Shown here: positions 39,654 through 50,467 of the stretch, in pieces
Layout of the letters: the number at the start of each line of letters is the position of its first letter
How positions within the stretch are numbered: position 1 is the first letter of the stretch
Assembly (NCBI RefSeq): GCF_004363655.1
Contig: NZ_SNZH01000006.1
Span: 328,452-392,451, forward strand
Direction: 5' to 3'
DNA: 64,000 nucleotides
Source: Tahibacter aquaticus
GTDB lineage: Bacteria; Pseudomonadota; Gammaproteobacteria; Xanthomonadales; Rhodanobacteraceae
The notes under the pieces: generated by a model
Databases searched by the model: none
The model's input: the letters and a program-made list of their open reading frames with translations, nothing else
What the model was told of the DNA's origin: nothing
Program-made: the position numbers and the translations under genes

Positions 39654-39804
39654 AGCGAGGGCGAAGCAGTTCGCGCGTATTGGCCGATGCGGCCGTGCCG
39701 GCTTGGGTTTGCGCCGCCGGCCCCAATTCTCTGCGGCGTCCCGTGCGCGGCGGCGCCAGCGCGAAAGCCGCGTACTCACTCTCTAAATCTGTGCGGAAAC
39801 CCCA

Positions 39805-41376
<1,572 letters not shown>

Positions 41377-41399
41377 GTGGCGGTGGTTGCGTTGCGCTT

Positions 41400-41566
41400 G
41401 GTGCGATGAGCAACGCGGATTGCGCCGCGCGGCGATGGAGCTGTCTGGTGCTCGCATGGCGGCGGTGCCATTCGCTGCGCTCATCGCCCCCTACGCAGGG
41501 CGGCTACCGTGCCCGAGAGTCCGTGCCGGCGTTTCGTAGGGCGCGATGAGCGACGCGAATTGCGCC
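41400..41566. repeat. Three copies of the short dispersed repeat (copies D, E, F)
   Basis: D 41400-41426 and F 41538-41566 read G-GYGCGATGAGCRACGCG; E near 41463-41488 is inverted (GGTGCCATTCGCTGCGCTCA). Same family as copies at 33.7 and 43.0 kb. Confidence 0.78.
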
Positions 41567-41697
41567 GCCCGGCAATGGGACTGCATCGCGGTCTTCGTTT
41601 TTCGATAGGTATAAAAATAGATACATTTTTAACTGTATCTTGGGCGTCGGTATGCCCGCTGTAGGCGAAAAACGGGGTTGTCCATCTTACGGATCGT

Positions 41698-41715
41698 TGT
41701 TACATGCGGATGACA
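41698..41715 (-). promoter_or_regulatory. Possible Pho box (PhoB site)
   Basis: On the minus strand TGTCAT-N5-TGTAAC, two half-sites 11 bp apart, which is the PhoB repeat spacing. It lies about 95 bp before a phosphate-porin-type gene. It faces away from the gene, which lowers confidence. Confidence 0.4.
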
Positions 41716-41810
41716 AAGGCGTGTCGTTTTACCGTCCAGCCACTGCAATATTTCCGTAACGAGTTCGCAATACCCTGCGCGCCTTCCCAACGCTAACGGG
41801 CTTTTAACCC

Positions 41811-42974
41811 ATGAAACTCTGGACTCCGCGTCTTCTTGCCCTTGCCGTCTCCGCGGCCCTCGCCGGCAGCGCCCAGGCCGAGATCGCGATCGACGTGATC
41901 AACGGCAGCGAGATCAGCCTCGAAGGCCTGATGCAGGCTGACGGCAACTGGTTCGACAACGATGTCGCCGACCTCAACGCCGCTTCGCCGGTCGGCAACG
42001 ACGGCAAGGACAGCGAGTTCGACATGCGCCGCGCCGAAGTGATCCTCAAGGGCAAGGGCGGCCGCTTCGACTGGACTGCCGGCTACGACGGCAAGGCGAA
42101 CAAGTGGCTGGACGCCAACATCAAGTGGAAGCTGGGCACCAACTATGTGCTGGCTGGCCAGTACAAGCAGCCCAACAGCCTGGAAGAACTGACCAGCACG
42201 CGGCATAACGATTTCATCGCCAAGGCCATGGTCACCAACCTGTTCGGCGTGGCCCGCCGCGTCGGCGTCGCCTACGGCGACGACTCGCAGAACTTCGGCT
42301 ACCAGATCAGCTATTTCGGTCGCGAACTGACCCGCAACCTCAACCAGGGCCAGGGCTTCGGCGGCCGCGTCTATTTCGCGCCGATGGCCGAAACCGGAAA
42401 CATTCTCCACTTTGGTCTTTCTGCTGTCGATTTCGACACCGATGCCGACACGGCGCGTCCGCGCGTGCGTCCGGATGCGGACCAGGCCACCATTCGCCTG
42501 GTCGACACCGGCAACATCCTCAATGCCGACCGCCAGCGTACCTACGGCCTGGAAGGCCTCTGGGTCGGCGGCCCGCTGAAAGTGCAGGGCGAATACATGC
42601 GTTCGCGCGTGACCCGCACCACCAACCAGCAGGAATGGAGCGGCGACAGCTGGTACGTCTACGGCGTATACAACCTGACCGGCGAAACCTGGGGCTACAA
42701 GGCCGGCCTGCCCACCACCAACCTGCCGGACAACCCGTCCAGCGGCATGTGGCAGCTGGGCCTGCGCTACGACGCGACCGATCTGAACGACGGCGCCATC
42801 CTCGGTGGCAAGGAAGACAACCTCACCCTGGGCGTGAACTGGTACTGGCGTTCCAACTTCAAGTTCATGCTGAACTACGTCAAGGTCAACAGCAGCAAGT
42901 ACGTGAGTTCGCTGCGCGCCGAGCTGGACGACAATCCGAACATCCTCGAAGCGCGTGCGCAGTTCTACTGGTAA
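41811..42974 (+). CDS. OprO/OprP-type outer-membrane porin
   Basis: 387 aa. The signal peptide ends SAQA-E. The mature barrel shows the Porin_O_P pattern: SEFDMRRAEVILKGKGGRFDW, KWKLGTNYVLAGQYKQPNSLEEL, LGVNWYWRSNFKFMLNYV and a terminal ARAQFYW. OprP/OprO pass phosphate or polyphosphate, but close relatives have other roles, so specificity is inferred. A possible Pho box lies upstream. Confidence 0.85.
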   Translation: MKLWTPRLLALAVSAALAGSAQAEIAIDVINGSEISLEGLMQADGNWFDNDVADLNAASPVGNDGKDSEFDMRRAEVILKGKGGRFDWTAGYDGKANKWLDANIKWKLGTNYVLAGQYKQPNSLEELTSTRHNDFIAKAMVTNLFGVARRVGVAYGDDSQNFGYQISYFGRELTRNLNQGQGFGGRVYFAPMAETGNILHFGLSAVDFDTDADTARPRVRPDADQATIRLVDTGNILNADRQRTYGLEGLWVGGPLKVQGEYMRSRVTRTTNQQEWSGDSWYVYGVYNLTGETWGYKAGLPTTNLPDNPSSGMWQLGLRYDATDLNDGAILGGKEDNLTLGVNWYWRSNFKFMLNYVKVNSSKYVSSLRAELDDNPNILEARAQFYW

Positions 42975-42992
42975 GCGCTGCGCAATGTCGTA

Positions 42993-43021
42993 GGGCGCGA
43001 TGCGCGAAAGCGAATTGCGCC
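42993..43021. repeat. Short dispersed repeat (copy G)
   Basis: GGGCGCGATGCGCGAAAGCG... directly after the porin stop; a slightly diverged member of the family seen at 33.7 and 41.4 kb. Confidence 0.7.
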
Positions 43022-43093
43022 GTAGCGGTTTAGCCTTCTCCCCTACGCCTGCGTGGGGGAGAAGGAACTTTCACCCCTGTGTCAGGCTGTCAC

Positions 43094-43156
43094 GCATCCG
43101 GCATCCGGCATCCGGCATCCGGCATCCGGCATCCGGCATCCGGCGTCCGGCGTCCC
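43094..43156. repeat. Heptanucleotide tandem repeat, 7 x GCATCCG plus two variants
   Basis: Seven perfect GCATCCG copies (43094-43142), then GCGTCCG and GCGTCCC. The unit is not a multiple of three, so slippage would shift any overlapping frame. It lies about 100 bp upstream of the glycosyltransferase start. Confidence 0.93.
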
Positions 43157-43254
43157 ATCCCGCAACAGGCGCCTGGCGCTGTCTGTCGCGTGTCGCGCAT
43201 CCTGCGCCCGCGCAGCGTGTCCCATCTCCTCCGTTCTCAGGCAAAATCGCCCTC

Positions 43255-44346
43255 ATGCGCCTTTGCCTATCCATGATCGTCAAGAACGAATCCGCCGTTA
43301 TCGAACGCTGCCTGCGTTCGGTGCTGCCGCATATCGACTGCTGGGCCATTGCCGATACCGGCTCCACCGACGGCACCCAGCAACTGATCCGCTCCCTGAT
43401 GCGCGACAAGCCCGGCGAATTGATCGAACGCCCCTGGGTGGATTTCGCGCATAACCGCAACGAGGTGTTGCAGCTGGCGCGCCGGCATGGCGAGCTGGCG
43501 CTGGTGATCGATGCGGACGAAATCCTGCATGTAGCCGCCGATGCGGCGCGGCCCGACGGAACCCTGCCGGGACATATGTTCCAGTTCGTGTTCGGACTCA
43601 CGCGCTACTGGCGCGTCTGCATCGTGCGGCTGGATCGCGACTGGCGCTGGGAAGGCGTGCTGCACGAGGTGCTGGTATCCGAGCATGCTGCCGCCGCGAC
43701 CAAGCTGGCGGGCTGGCAGATCGAGACCTTTTCCGATGGCGCGCGCAGCCAGGTGCCGGCGGTGCAGAAATACGCGGCCGATGCGGAGATTCTGCGCAAG
43801 GCGCTGGAGCGCGATCCCGGCCACACGCGCAATACCTTCTACTACGCGCAAAGCCTGCGCGATGCGGAACGCAACGAGGAATCGCTGGCTGCCTATCGCC
43901 GCCGCATCGCACTGGGTGGCTGGGACGAGGAAGTGTTTTATGCCAGGTTCCAGGTGGCGCGCCTGCTGGAACGCCTGAACGCCAGTGCGGCGGAAATCAT
44001 TGCCGCCTATCTCGACGCCTACGATTTCCGTCCGGCGCGGGCAGAATCGCTGTGCGAGCTGGCGCGCTATCTGCGCCTGCAGCAGCGCTATGCCTCGGCC
44101 GTGGTGTTTGCCCGCGTCGCGGCCAGCCTGCCCATGCCCGAGGATCTGCTGTTCGTCGACGACGGTGTCTATTCCTGGCGTGCCAAGGACGAACTGGCCG
44201 TGGCGAGCTGGTACTGCGGCGACGGCACCACTTCGGCGGCGCTGTGCGAGGAATTGCTCGGTAGCGGCAGTCTGCCCGACAGCGAGCGTGCGCGTATTCA
44301 GACCAATCTCGGCTTTGCGCAGCAGCTGCTGGCGAAGAACGCCTGA
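43255..44346 (+). CDS. Family 2 glycosyltransferase with C-terminal TPR region
   Basis: 363 aa. The N-terminal GT-A domain opens with LCLSMIVKNESAVIERCL, followed by DTGSTDG (34-40) and the metal-binding DAD (86-88). The C-terminal half is TPR-like (NTFYYAQSLRDAERNEESL). This matches the SunS-like class of TPR glycosyltransferases, with unknown acceptor. The ATG at 43255 starts exactly at the conserved N-terminus; the longer frame translates the heptanucleotide repeat and is rejected. A terminator follows directly. Confidence 0.85.
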   Translation: MRLCLSMIVKNESAVIERCLRSVLPHIDCWAIADTGSTDGTQQLIRSLMRDKPGELIERPWVDFAHNRNEVLQLARRHGELALVIDADEILHVAADAARPDGTLPGHMFQFVFGLTRYWRVCIVRLDRDWRWEGVLHEVLVSEHAAAATKLAGWQIETFSDGARSQVPAVQKYAADAEILRKALERDPGHTRNTFYYAQSLRDAERNEESLAAYRRRIALGGWDEEVFYARFQVARLLERLNASAAEIIAAYLDAYDFRPARAESLCELARYLRLQQRYASAVVFARVAASLPMPEDLLFVDDGVYSWRAKDELAVASWYCGDGTTSAALCEELLGSGSLPDSERARIQTNLGFAQQLLAKNA

Positions 44347-44347
44347 A

Positions 44348-44373
44348 AAAAACCGCTCCGGAGAGCGGTTTTT
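44348..44373. terminator. Bidirectional rho-independent terminator
   Basis: A5, CCGCTC stem, CGGA loop, GAGCGG stem, T5. It serves the glycosyltransferase (+) and the convergent amidase (-). Confidence 0.92.
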
Positions 44374-44393
44374 CTGTGGTGCCGGCTACGCGC

Positions 44394-46208
44394 TCAGTTG
44401 GATTTCCACTGCACGTCGTCGATATACGCGTTCACCGTGAACGTGGTGTGGGCGTGTTCCAGCCAGATCGCATCCAGCGTCACGCTGGCTGCATCGATGC
44501 TGCCGTTGCCGCCGACCCAGGCGTCCCACTGGCCGGCATCGGCCAGGTTCCATTCCACATAGGTCCAGGTATTCGCCGCCACGGCTTTCTGCGTGGAGCG
44601 TTCGGTGGCCGCGCCGTCGTCGATGCCGACACCGACCGTGAAGCCGCTGCCGCCGACATAGACCCAGAAGCCCACGCGGCCGTTGCGCGAGACGCTGCTG
44701 TTGCTGCCGGGCGTGCCGCCGCCGGAGAGGAAGCGCACGGCCCAGTCCTGGGTATTGGCCGGGTTGTCGACCAGGGTCAGGTGTTCGGAGCAGTTGCCGG
44801 CCTTGGCAATGGTGCAGTCGCGCTCGGCGGTGGACGTGGCATTGATGCCGGTGGTGCTGCCGGAATAGCTCGGTGTCGAGGTGAAGTGGCCTTCGCTGCT
44901 TTCGAAGCTGTCGAGAAGGGTCGTCGTGCCGCCGCTGCCCGGATTGAGCAGGGTGTAGTAGCGGCGCCAGTCCCAGTTGATGCCCGGATCGGTATGGGTA
45001 TTGTCGGGGAAGTGCTGGTGCCCCTTGACCTTGACCGAGGCAGCCAGCACGACGATGCCGCTGTGGGCGTCGCCGTTGTAGGCGCTGGCGCAGGAGATCG
45101 AATAGGTGGAACAGAAATGCCGCGTCAGTGCCGCCGAGGCGTTGTACATCGCCGTTGTATACCAGCTGGCATTGTTGACAAAGCCTTCGTGTTCTATGCC
45201 CAGGGTATAGCCGTTCTGGCTGCCGATGTGATGGGCCGCCTGGGATTCGCGCACCATCTGCGTGATCTGGCCGTCGGAGCTGCGGATCAGGTAATGCGCG
45301 CTGACCGAGCTGGGGTTGCTCTGGAACCAGGAAATGCTGCCGGCGTACGAGCCCTGCATGGTATGGATGGCGACGGCCGTGATCGACTGGCCGCGGGCAT
45401 GGAAGTAGGGCGAGGCGACCCACAGCGCGGGGCCGTAGTCGGTACTCTCGATGGCTTCGGTGACGGGATCGGTGCGGCGCAGGGTCTCGTCGACCGTATC
45501 GACGTGGTAGCCGTCGACCTCGACACTGCCGCGGCTCACATCCAGGCGCACGAACGGCGCGCGCTGGCGTACCAGGGCATCGAGGCCGAACTGCTTTTCC
45601 CAGTCGATCGCGCGCGAGGCAATGCGGATGCCGTCGTCGTCGGCACCGCGGTCGATGCTCAGCAGCACGTCGTAGGCGAAGCTTTCCCGCGCGAACGCAT
45701 CGATCGCCGATTTACCCGCGGCGACGCCGGCATAGGCCTGCAGCAGGGCGGCTTCGGTGCTGCCGCGGGGCAGTTCGGCCTGGGCGCGGGACAGCAGGGC
45801 GGCGGCGGCCATCACGTTCCAGTAGGGCTCTTGCTCGATCTGCGTGCGCGCAATGCCGAGCAGGCTTGCCGCCTCGGCCACCTGGTCGCGGAAGCCATTG
45901 CCGTTGTACAGGCCCATCAGGCCGATCGCCGATGGCGCCTCGGCCGCGTCGGTGTAGGCGCCGTCGAGCATCACCCAGCGGCTCTGCACATAGGCGACGC
46001 CTTCGAGCAGGCCGGCGGGCAGGCGCGGATAGCGCGCATAGGCCGCGGCGAAATAGTCCGGGAATGCGGCCCGCGCCTGGGCCAGGTCGGCCTGCTTTTT
46101 CTCGATGGTGTTTTCGCGACCGATATCGGGCTGGGTCGACTGGGCGCCGGCGGTTGCCGTCATGCCGAGCAGAGCGCTAACCGCCAGGGCCAGACAGGTG
46201 TGACGCAT
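44394..46208 (-). CDS. Secreted N-acetylmuramoyl-L-alanine amidase with C-terminal carbohydrate-binding-like domain
   Basis: 604 aa from the ATG at 46208 (GGAGAAG upstream) with a signal peptide ending AGA-Q. Residues 45-170 look like a lytic-transglycosylase fold, but the catalytic Glu position reads Gln75 (VAYVQSRW). An Amidase_2 domain (about 270-420) has Zn-type ligands H282 (AIHTMQGS) and H405 (THTDPGINWDW), with GIEHEG between. The last 180 residues resemble a beta-sandwich binding module. It would cleave peptidoglycan outside the inner membrane. It is divergent from the CadC-like regulator. Confidence 0.85.
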   Translation of the reverse strand: MRHTCLALAVSALLGMTATAGAQSTQPDIGRENTIEKKQADLAQARAAFPDYFAAAYARYPRLPAGLLEGVAYVQSRWVMLDGAYTDAAEAPSAIGLMGLYNGNGFRDQVAEAASLLGIARTQIEQEPYWNVMAAAALLSRAQAELPRGSTEAALLQAYAGVAAGKSAIDAFARESFAYDVLLSIDRGADDDGIRIASRAIDWEKQFGLDALVRQRAPFVRLDVSRGSVEVDGYHVDTVDETLRRTDPVTEAIESTDYGPALWVASPYFHARGQSITAVAIHTMQGSYAGSISWFQSNPSSVSAHYLIRSSDGQITQMVRESQAAHHIGSQNGYTLGIEHEGFVNNASWYTTAMYNASAALTRHFCSTYSISCASAYNGDAHSGIVVLAASVKVKGHQHFPDNTHTDPGINWDWRRYYTLLNPGSGGTTTLLDSFESSEGHFTSTPSYSGSTTGINATSTAERDCTIAKAGNCSEHLTLVDNPANTQDWAVRFLSGGGTPGSNSSVSRNGRVGFWVYVGGSGFTVGVGIDDGAATERSTQKAVAANTWTYVEWNLADAGQWDAWVGGNGSIDAASVTLDAIWLEHAHTTFTVNAYIDDVQWKSN

Positions 46209-46763
46209 ACGAGCTTCTCCACGAGGTCTACGTTGAAGGGCCGGCTGGTGCTGCAAAGCTTCAGGGAGCCCGCATACCCGGCCGGCAGGTAAAGCCGGCC
46301 GCGGCGAGGCGGACGACAGTGACCGCCGACTCTGCCGCGCGCTGGCGGCGAAGTCATTCCAAATCGATTCCAAAGTGCGCATTGCGGTGTTGGGGCTGGC
46401 CTGTGCCGTGACCGTGTCATCGGTTTGTTGCAGTGCATCGTGAAGCTGTGGACAAGGCAGCACATCGGCCAGTTTCTGGCAGTAGCCTGGGGAATTTCCG
46501 AAGTGCTGCAGCAAGGCTGCAGGTTTGCGACAGCGTTCGCTGCGCGCCGCGCGGGCTTCTGGCCTGGCCTGTGCCCGCAGGCCGGACAGGAGTGCTCCTG
46601 CTCGCCATGGCCGGAAGTTCCCGTCTAGAATGCCGCGACGGTTGCGCTGGGGGGCGTGCCGTTGCAGAACCTTTTCGACAGCAATCGTCGCCCGCGGCTG
46701 TATGCCGTGGCGCGTCGCCGTCGGCGCAGGGGCGCCGCGGTGCAGGCCTGGTGGGGAACACCG
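46209..46763. other. Divergent intergenic region, 555 bp
   Basis: Lies between the amidase and the CadC-like regulator and should hold both promoters. No clear -35/-10 pair, operator or gene was recognised. Open frames crossing it in both directions are extensions of the flanking genes. Confidence 0.5.
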
Positions 46764-49193
46764 ATGCTGTATCGCTTTGCGGATGTGTGTCTGGACAGTG
46801 CTTCGCGACTGATCTGCGGCCCCGATGGGCCGGTGACGGTGCCCAAGCGGGTTTTCGACTGCCTGGCCTATCTGGTCGAGCATCGCGACAGGGCCGTTGC
46901 GCGCGACGAACTCATTCTGCACGTGTGGAATCGGCCAAATGTATCCGATACCCAGCTGGCGCAGACCGTCCTGCGCGCGCGCCGCCTGCTCGCCGACGAC
47001 GGCGTGGAGCAGCGCCTGATCCGCACCGTGCCGGGCTTCGGTTATCACTGGGTAGGGCCGGTACAGGTGGTTGAGACGGCGGAGGACGCGGCCGCTGCGC
47101 CCGAGGAACCGGTGCCTGCCGTGGAATCGCTGGCGCTGTCCTTGCCAGACATCGCATCCGCCCCGGCCGACAGCATGCCGCCTGCCGCCGCGGTGCTGCT
47201 GGCGGCGGGGTCCTTGCCCATGGCCCGGCCTTCGCGACGCAGCGAGCGCCGCCGTATCGGCTGGAGCCTGGCCGCCATCGCCGCCATCGCGCTGCTGGTA
47301 CTGTTGTCCAATTTTGTACCTGTCTACCTGCCGGCCGGCGCGAGCGCGGCGGCGACGACGGGCAAGATCATCGTATTGCCGGTGGAAATCGAGGCCGCAG
47401 CCGGCACCGACAGTGCCTGGGCGCGGCTGGGCCTGATGGACCTGATTGCGGCGCGCTTGCGCGCCGAGGGCCTGGTCGTACCGCCCAGCGAAAGCGTGCT
47501 GGCGGCGCTGGCCGCCGCACGGGAAAACCGCATCGACCTGCCTTTGCGCCCGCAGGACTTGCGCGCCGAACTGCTGATCCAGCCGCGCCTGAGCCGCCTC
47601 GCTTCGGGCTGGCAGCTGAGCCTGGAAGGACGCCGCGCCAACGGCATCGACCTGGCATTGCAGCAACAGCACGCGCAGATTCTCGACGCCGCGGTCGCCG
47701 CCAGCGATGCCTTGCTCGCCAGCCTCGGCCGCGCGCGCGGCAGCGAACGCACGGCGCAGGACGAAACCGCACTGCGCGTGCGCGCCGGCCTGCTGGGCAA
47801 TGAGCTGGACAGCATCCGCGAATGGCTGCAGGCACTGCCGCCTGCGCAACGCATGGAGCGCAACACGCGCTATCTCGCCGCCGAACTGGACTACCGCGCC
47901 GGCCGCCTGGCCGAATCGCGCAGCGCGCTGGATGCCTTGCTGCTCGACCCACACGTCGACGAAGACGCAACCTTCCGCGGCCGCGTGCTGGTGGCGCGGG
48001 GCTCCATCGCCATGCGCCAGCGCGACTATTCCGGCAGCGAGAAAGATTTCGCCGCGGCGATTGCGGCGCTGGACGGCACTACCGCCGGGCGCGATCTGGG
48101 CCGGGCACTGATGGGGCGCGGCGGTATCGCCTTGCAGCAGTTGCGCCTGGAGCAGGCCGGCAACGATCTGAGCCGCGCACGCGATCTGCTCGATGCCGCC
48201 GGCGACGACCTCGGCGTGGCCCGGGCCGAAGTCAATCTGGCCTTGTTGCAGCGGCGCGGCGGACGTCCGCTGGAAGCGCTGGAGCAGTTGCAGGCGGCGG
48301 CGACGCGTTTCGGCAACTATGCCGCGATCAACGAACTCAGCGCGACACTGGCCGGCATCATCGACCTGCAATGCTCGCTGCTGCGCTGGGACGACGCCCT
48401 GGCCAGCAGCGAACGCGCCCAGCTGTTGCTGGCGCGCCTGCCCGACAAGCAATTGCGCGCGCGCCTGCTGCAGGGGCGCATCGAGGTATTGACCGGCCTG
48501 GGCCGCCTGAGCGAGGCGCAGCAGGCGCTGGACAGCCTGGCTCTGGTTGGCGCCAGCGGCAGCGGCGAAATTGCGCGTGGTGCGCTGCTGGCTGCGGAAC
48601 TCGCCCTGGCCCGCGGCGAACCCGTCCGTGCTGCGCAGCTGGCGCAGCCGCTATTGGCGCTGGCGCAGTCGGCCGATACGCGCGAATCGGCATTTCATGC
48701 CGCCGCGCTGCTCCAGCGCGCCCGGCCCGAACTCGCGCAGCAGGATCTGCTGCCCGGCATTGCACCCGAGGCCGAGCCGCGCGATTGCGTACAGGCCATC
48801 ATCGTGCGTGCGCGCCGGCTGCAAGGGCAGCAGCGCAACGCCGAGGCCGAAACGCTGCTGCGCAGAGGCTTGGCGTTGACCCTTACCAGCCGCGACCTGC
48901 GCGAGCAGCGCAGCGTGGCCGAAGTGCTGTCTGCACTGCTGTTGCAGCAGGGGCGCAGCGTCGAAGCGATGGAAGCGCTGGCGCCGCTGGCCCTGCTCGT
49001 GCCGCGGGATTTCGATACCGCCCTGCTGTTCGCCGGCCTGCACCGCGAAATGGCCGACATCAATGCCTGGCAATTCGACCTGCACAAGGCGGCGGCGCTG
49101 GCCGGCGAGCGCACCTTGCCGCAGCACCTGACCGCGCCGCTGATCGCAGCAGGCGCCGCCACACCGGCCGAGCTGGCCCACGCCACGCCGTAG
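46764..49193 (+). CDS. CadC-like transmembrane winged-helix regulator with TPR-like periplasmic domain
   Basis: 809 aa from the ATG at 46764 (MLYRFADVCLD, GGGGAA upstream); a GTG at 46656 is possible but adds 36 basic residues. The N-terminal OmpR/CadC-type DNA-binding domain (about 1-100) includes VPKRVFDCLAYLVEHRDRAV and RTVPGFGYHW. A linker and one membrane span (IGWSLAAIAAIALLVLLSN) lead to a long helical TPR-like periplasmic part. It probably senses an envelope signal and binds DNA directly; the divergent amidase is a candidate target. Confidence 0.88.
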   Translation: MLYRFADVCLDSASRLICGPDGPVTVPKRVFDCLAYLVEHRDRAVARDELILHVWNRPNVSDTQLAQTVLRARRLLADDGVEQRLIRTVPGFGYHWVGPVQVVETAEDAAAAPEEPVPAVESLALSLPDIASAPADSMPPAAAVLLAAGSLPMARPSRRSERRRIGWSLAAIAAIALLVLLSNFVPVYLPAGASAAATTGKIIVLPVEIEAAAGTDSAWARLGLMDLIAARLRAEGLVVPPSESVLAALAAARENRIDLPLRPQDLRAELLIQPRLSRLASGWQLSLEGRRANGIDLALQQQHAQILDAAVAASDALLASLGRARGSERTAQDETALRVRAGLLGNELDSIREWLQALPPAQRMERNTRYLAAELDYRAGRLAESRSALDALLLDPHVDEDATFRGRVLVARGSIAMRQRDYSGSEKDFAAAIAALDGTTAGRDLGRALMGRGGIALQQLRLEQAGNDLSRARDLLDAAGDDLGVARAEVNLALLQRRGGRPLEALEQLQAAATRFGNYAAINELSATLAGIIDLQCSLLRWDDALASSERAQLLLARLPDKQLRARLLQGRIEVLTGLGRLSEAQQALDSLALVGASGSGEIARGALLAAELALARGEPVRAAQLAQPLLALAQSADTRESAFHAAALLQRARPELAQQDLLPGIAPEAEPRDCVQAIIVRARRLQGQQRNAEAETLLRRGLALTLTSRDLREQRSVAEVLSALLLQQGRSVEAMEALAPLALLVPRDFDTALLFAGLHREMADINAWQFDLHKAAALAGERTLPQHLTAPLIAAGAATPAELAHATP

Positions 49194-49291
49194 GCTGGGG
49201 TAAGCCGCAGGCGCACCCCGACAGCGACGCGGCCCACCAGCGAAGAACCCGTGCCGAAGGAATGTTCGCAGTAGCGCGACGCTGGCAACGC

Positions 49292-49313
49292 GCCCCTCCG
49301 GCAGGGGCTTTTT
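49292..49313 (+). terminator. Rho-independent terminator
   Basis: GCCCCT-CCGGC-AGGGGC followed by T5, about 100 bp after the CadC-like regulator stop. Confidence 0.85.
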
Positions 49314-49407
49314 GCTGCGGATACGCCGCGATGCCGGGGTATGCCTGCGGCTTGCCACAACCTAGGCTTTCTATAAGGTTTTCATAGTATTAATTGCGCA
49401 GCCGCAG

Positions 49408-49435
49408 GCATGAACCCCGGAGGGGAGGTTCATGC
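49408..49435. repeat. Perfect 9-bp-arm inverted repeat
   Basis: GCATGAACC and GGTTCATGC around a 10-nt loop, 22 bp beyond the stop of the next minus-strand gene. A terminator-like position, but without a T-run. Confidence 0.7.
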
Positions 49436-49456
49436 ACTGCCGCGCTGTTGCGCTGC

Positions 49457-50467
49457 TCAGAACATGCCGCAGGTATCGATCATGTGGCCGCCGTTGCTGT
49501 CGATGCTGCCGGTGGTGTCCCACTTGATGTCGACCGAGGCCGAACCGCGGTTGGCGACCGAGGCGTCGGCCTTGGCGCTGAAGGTCAGGCGGTGCGAACA
49601 CTTGGTTTCCGCGTCGAACTTGCCGGTGCGGCCGGTAGTGCCTGAGCCGAAGGCGTTGCCGCAGTCGACCGAGAACGGAATGTTCGCGAATGCGCTGGAC
49701 GAATTGCTGTAGCCGAACGGTGCCACCGCGCAGCTGCTGGTGCAGCGGATGCCCGACTGCTGGCCACCCAGGTTCTTGGTCACCATGGTGATGCCGTATA
49801 CATTTTTATAGGTGCGCTTGTAGGCGCCCCAGGTCAGCGACTTCATGATGTAGCGCGGGTCGCTGGCCAGGCCGCAGCGCGCCGTGACGGCTTCCGTGGC
49901 CGGTGCAGCGATGCGTTCTTCCCGCGGCGCATAGCCCTGCGCGCGCAGTTCCCGATGGCCGTTGACGATGGAATCGAGGAACTCGATGTTCGGGTCGAAC
50001 ACCACGCAATGCGCGCGCGCCGACCAGCAGAACTCCACCGCACGATGCTGCTGCACCTGCTTGTCCATCGCTACGGCAATGTCCAGCAGGCGATAGCTGC
50101 CCTGGTCCAGCGGCAGGCCGGCTGCGGCAAAGCCGTCCACCGTGGCAGCAAATGCCTCGTTGTTCACCTTGGCCTGGTCGACCGGACCGATGCGCAGCTC
50201 GCTCAGGCCGATGGGGCCGTCGTTGGCCTCGATCAGATAGCTGCTGCTGCCGACCAGGCTTTCCAGGCTGCGGCCGGCGATGTCGGTCAGTGCGCCGGCC
50301 TGTAGCGTTTCCACGCCGAAGGCGATGCGGCTGTCGGCGTCGCGGGCATAGTCGGCATACAGGGCTTCGGCATAGCCGTTGCGGGCAACATCGGCGGCGA
50401 AGGCCGGTACGGCGGTGGCAAGGGCAAGCGCCGCGGCCAGCTGCGACAGAGTGGCAAAGTTTTTCAT
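49457..50467 (-). CDS. Secreted protein of unknown function
   Basis: 336 aa from the ATG at 50467 (GGGAA spaced 10 nt). The signal peptide ends near AFA-AD. The mature protein has an N-terminal part ending in a segment with EFCWSARAHCVVFDPN and a C-terminal, Ser/Gly-rich beta-like domain with six or more cysteines (RCTSSCAVAPFGYSN, DCGNAFGSG, KCSHRLTFSAKAD, DTCGMF). No family was recognised. It stands alone between two terminator-like hairpins and a gene-poor stretch. Confidence 0.65.
   Translation of the reverse strand: MKNFATLSQLAAALALATAVPAFAADVARNGYAEALYADYARDADSRIAFGVETLQAGALTDIAGRSLESLVGSSSYLIEANDGPIGLSELRIGPVDQAKVNNEAFAATVDGFAAAGLPLDQGSYRLLDIAVAMDKQVQQHRAVEFCWSARAHCVVFDPNIEFLDSIVNGHRELRAQGYAPREERIAAPATEAVTARCGLASDPRYIMKSLTWGAYKRTYKNVYGITMVTKNLGGQQSGIRCTSSCAVAPFGYSNSSSAFANIPFSVDCGNAFGSGTTGRTGKFDAETKCSHRLTFSAKADASVANRGSASVDIKWDTTGSIDSNGGHMIDTCGMF

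Larger units (their letters stand above)
41377..41810. other. Intergenic region, 434 bp
   Basis: The left half holds three copies of the short intergenic repeat (41400-41566). The right half is AT-richer (41605-41640) and holds a possible Pho box (41698-41715) before the porin gene. Confidence 0.6.

Noticed and set aside
43000..43254. N-terminal extension of the glycosyltransferase through the heptanucleotide repeat
   Set aside because: Translates as HPASGIR repeats; the conserved GT start coincides with the ATG at 43255.
44394..48452. A single 1352-aa minus-strand protein
   Set aside because: Only the part up to 46208 has a signal peptide, ribosome binding site and domains; the rest is antisense to the CadC-like regulator.
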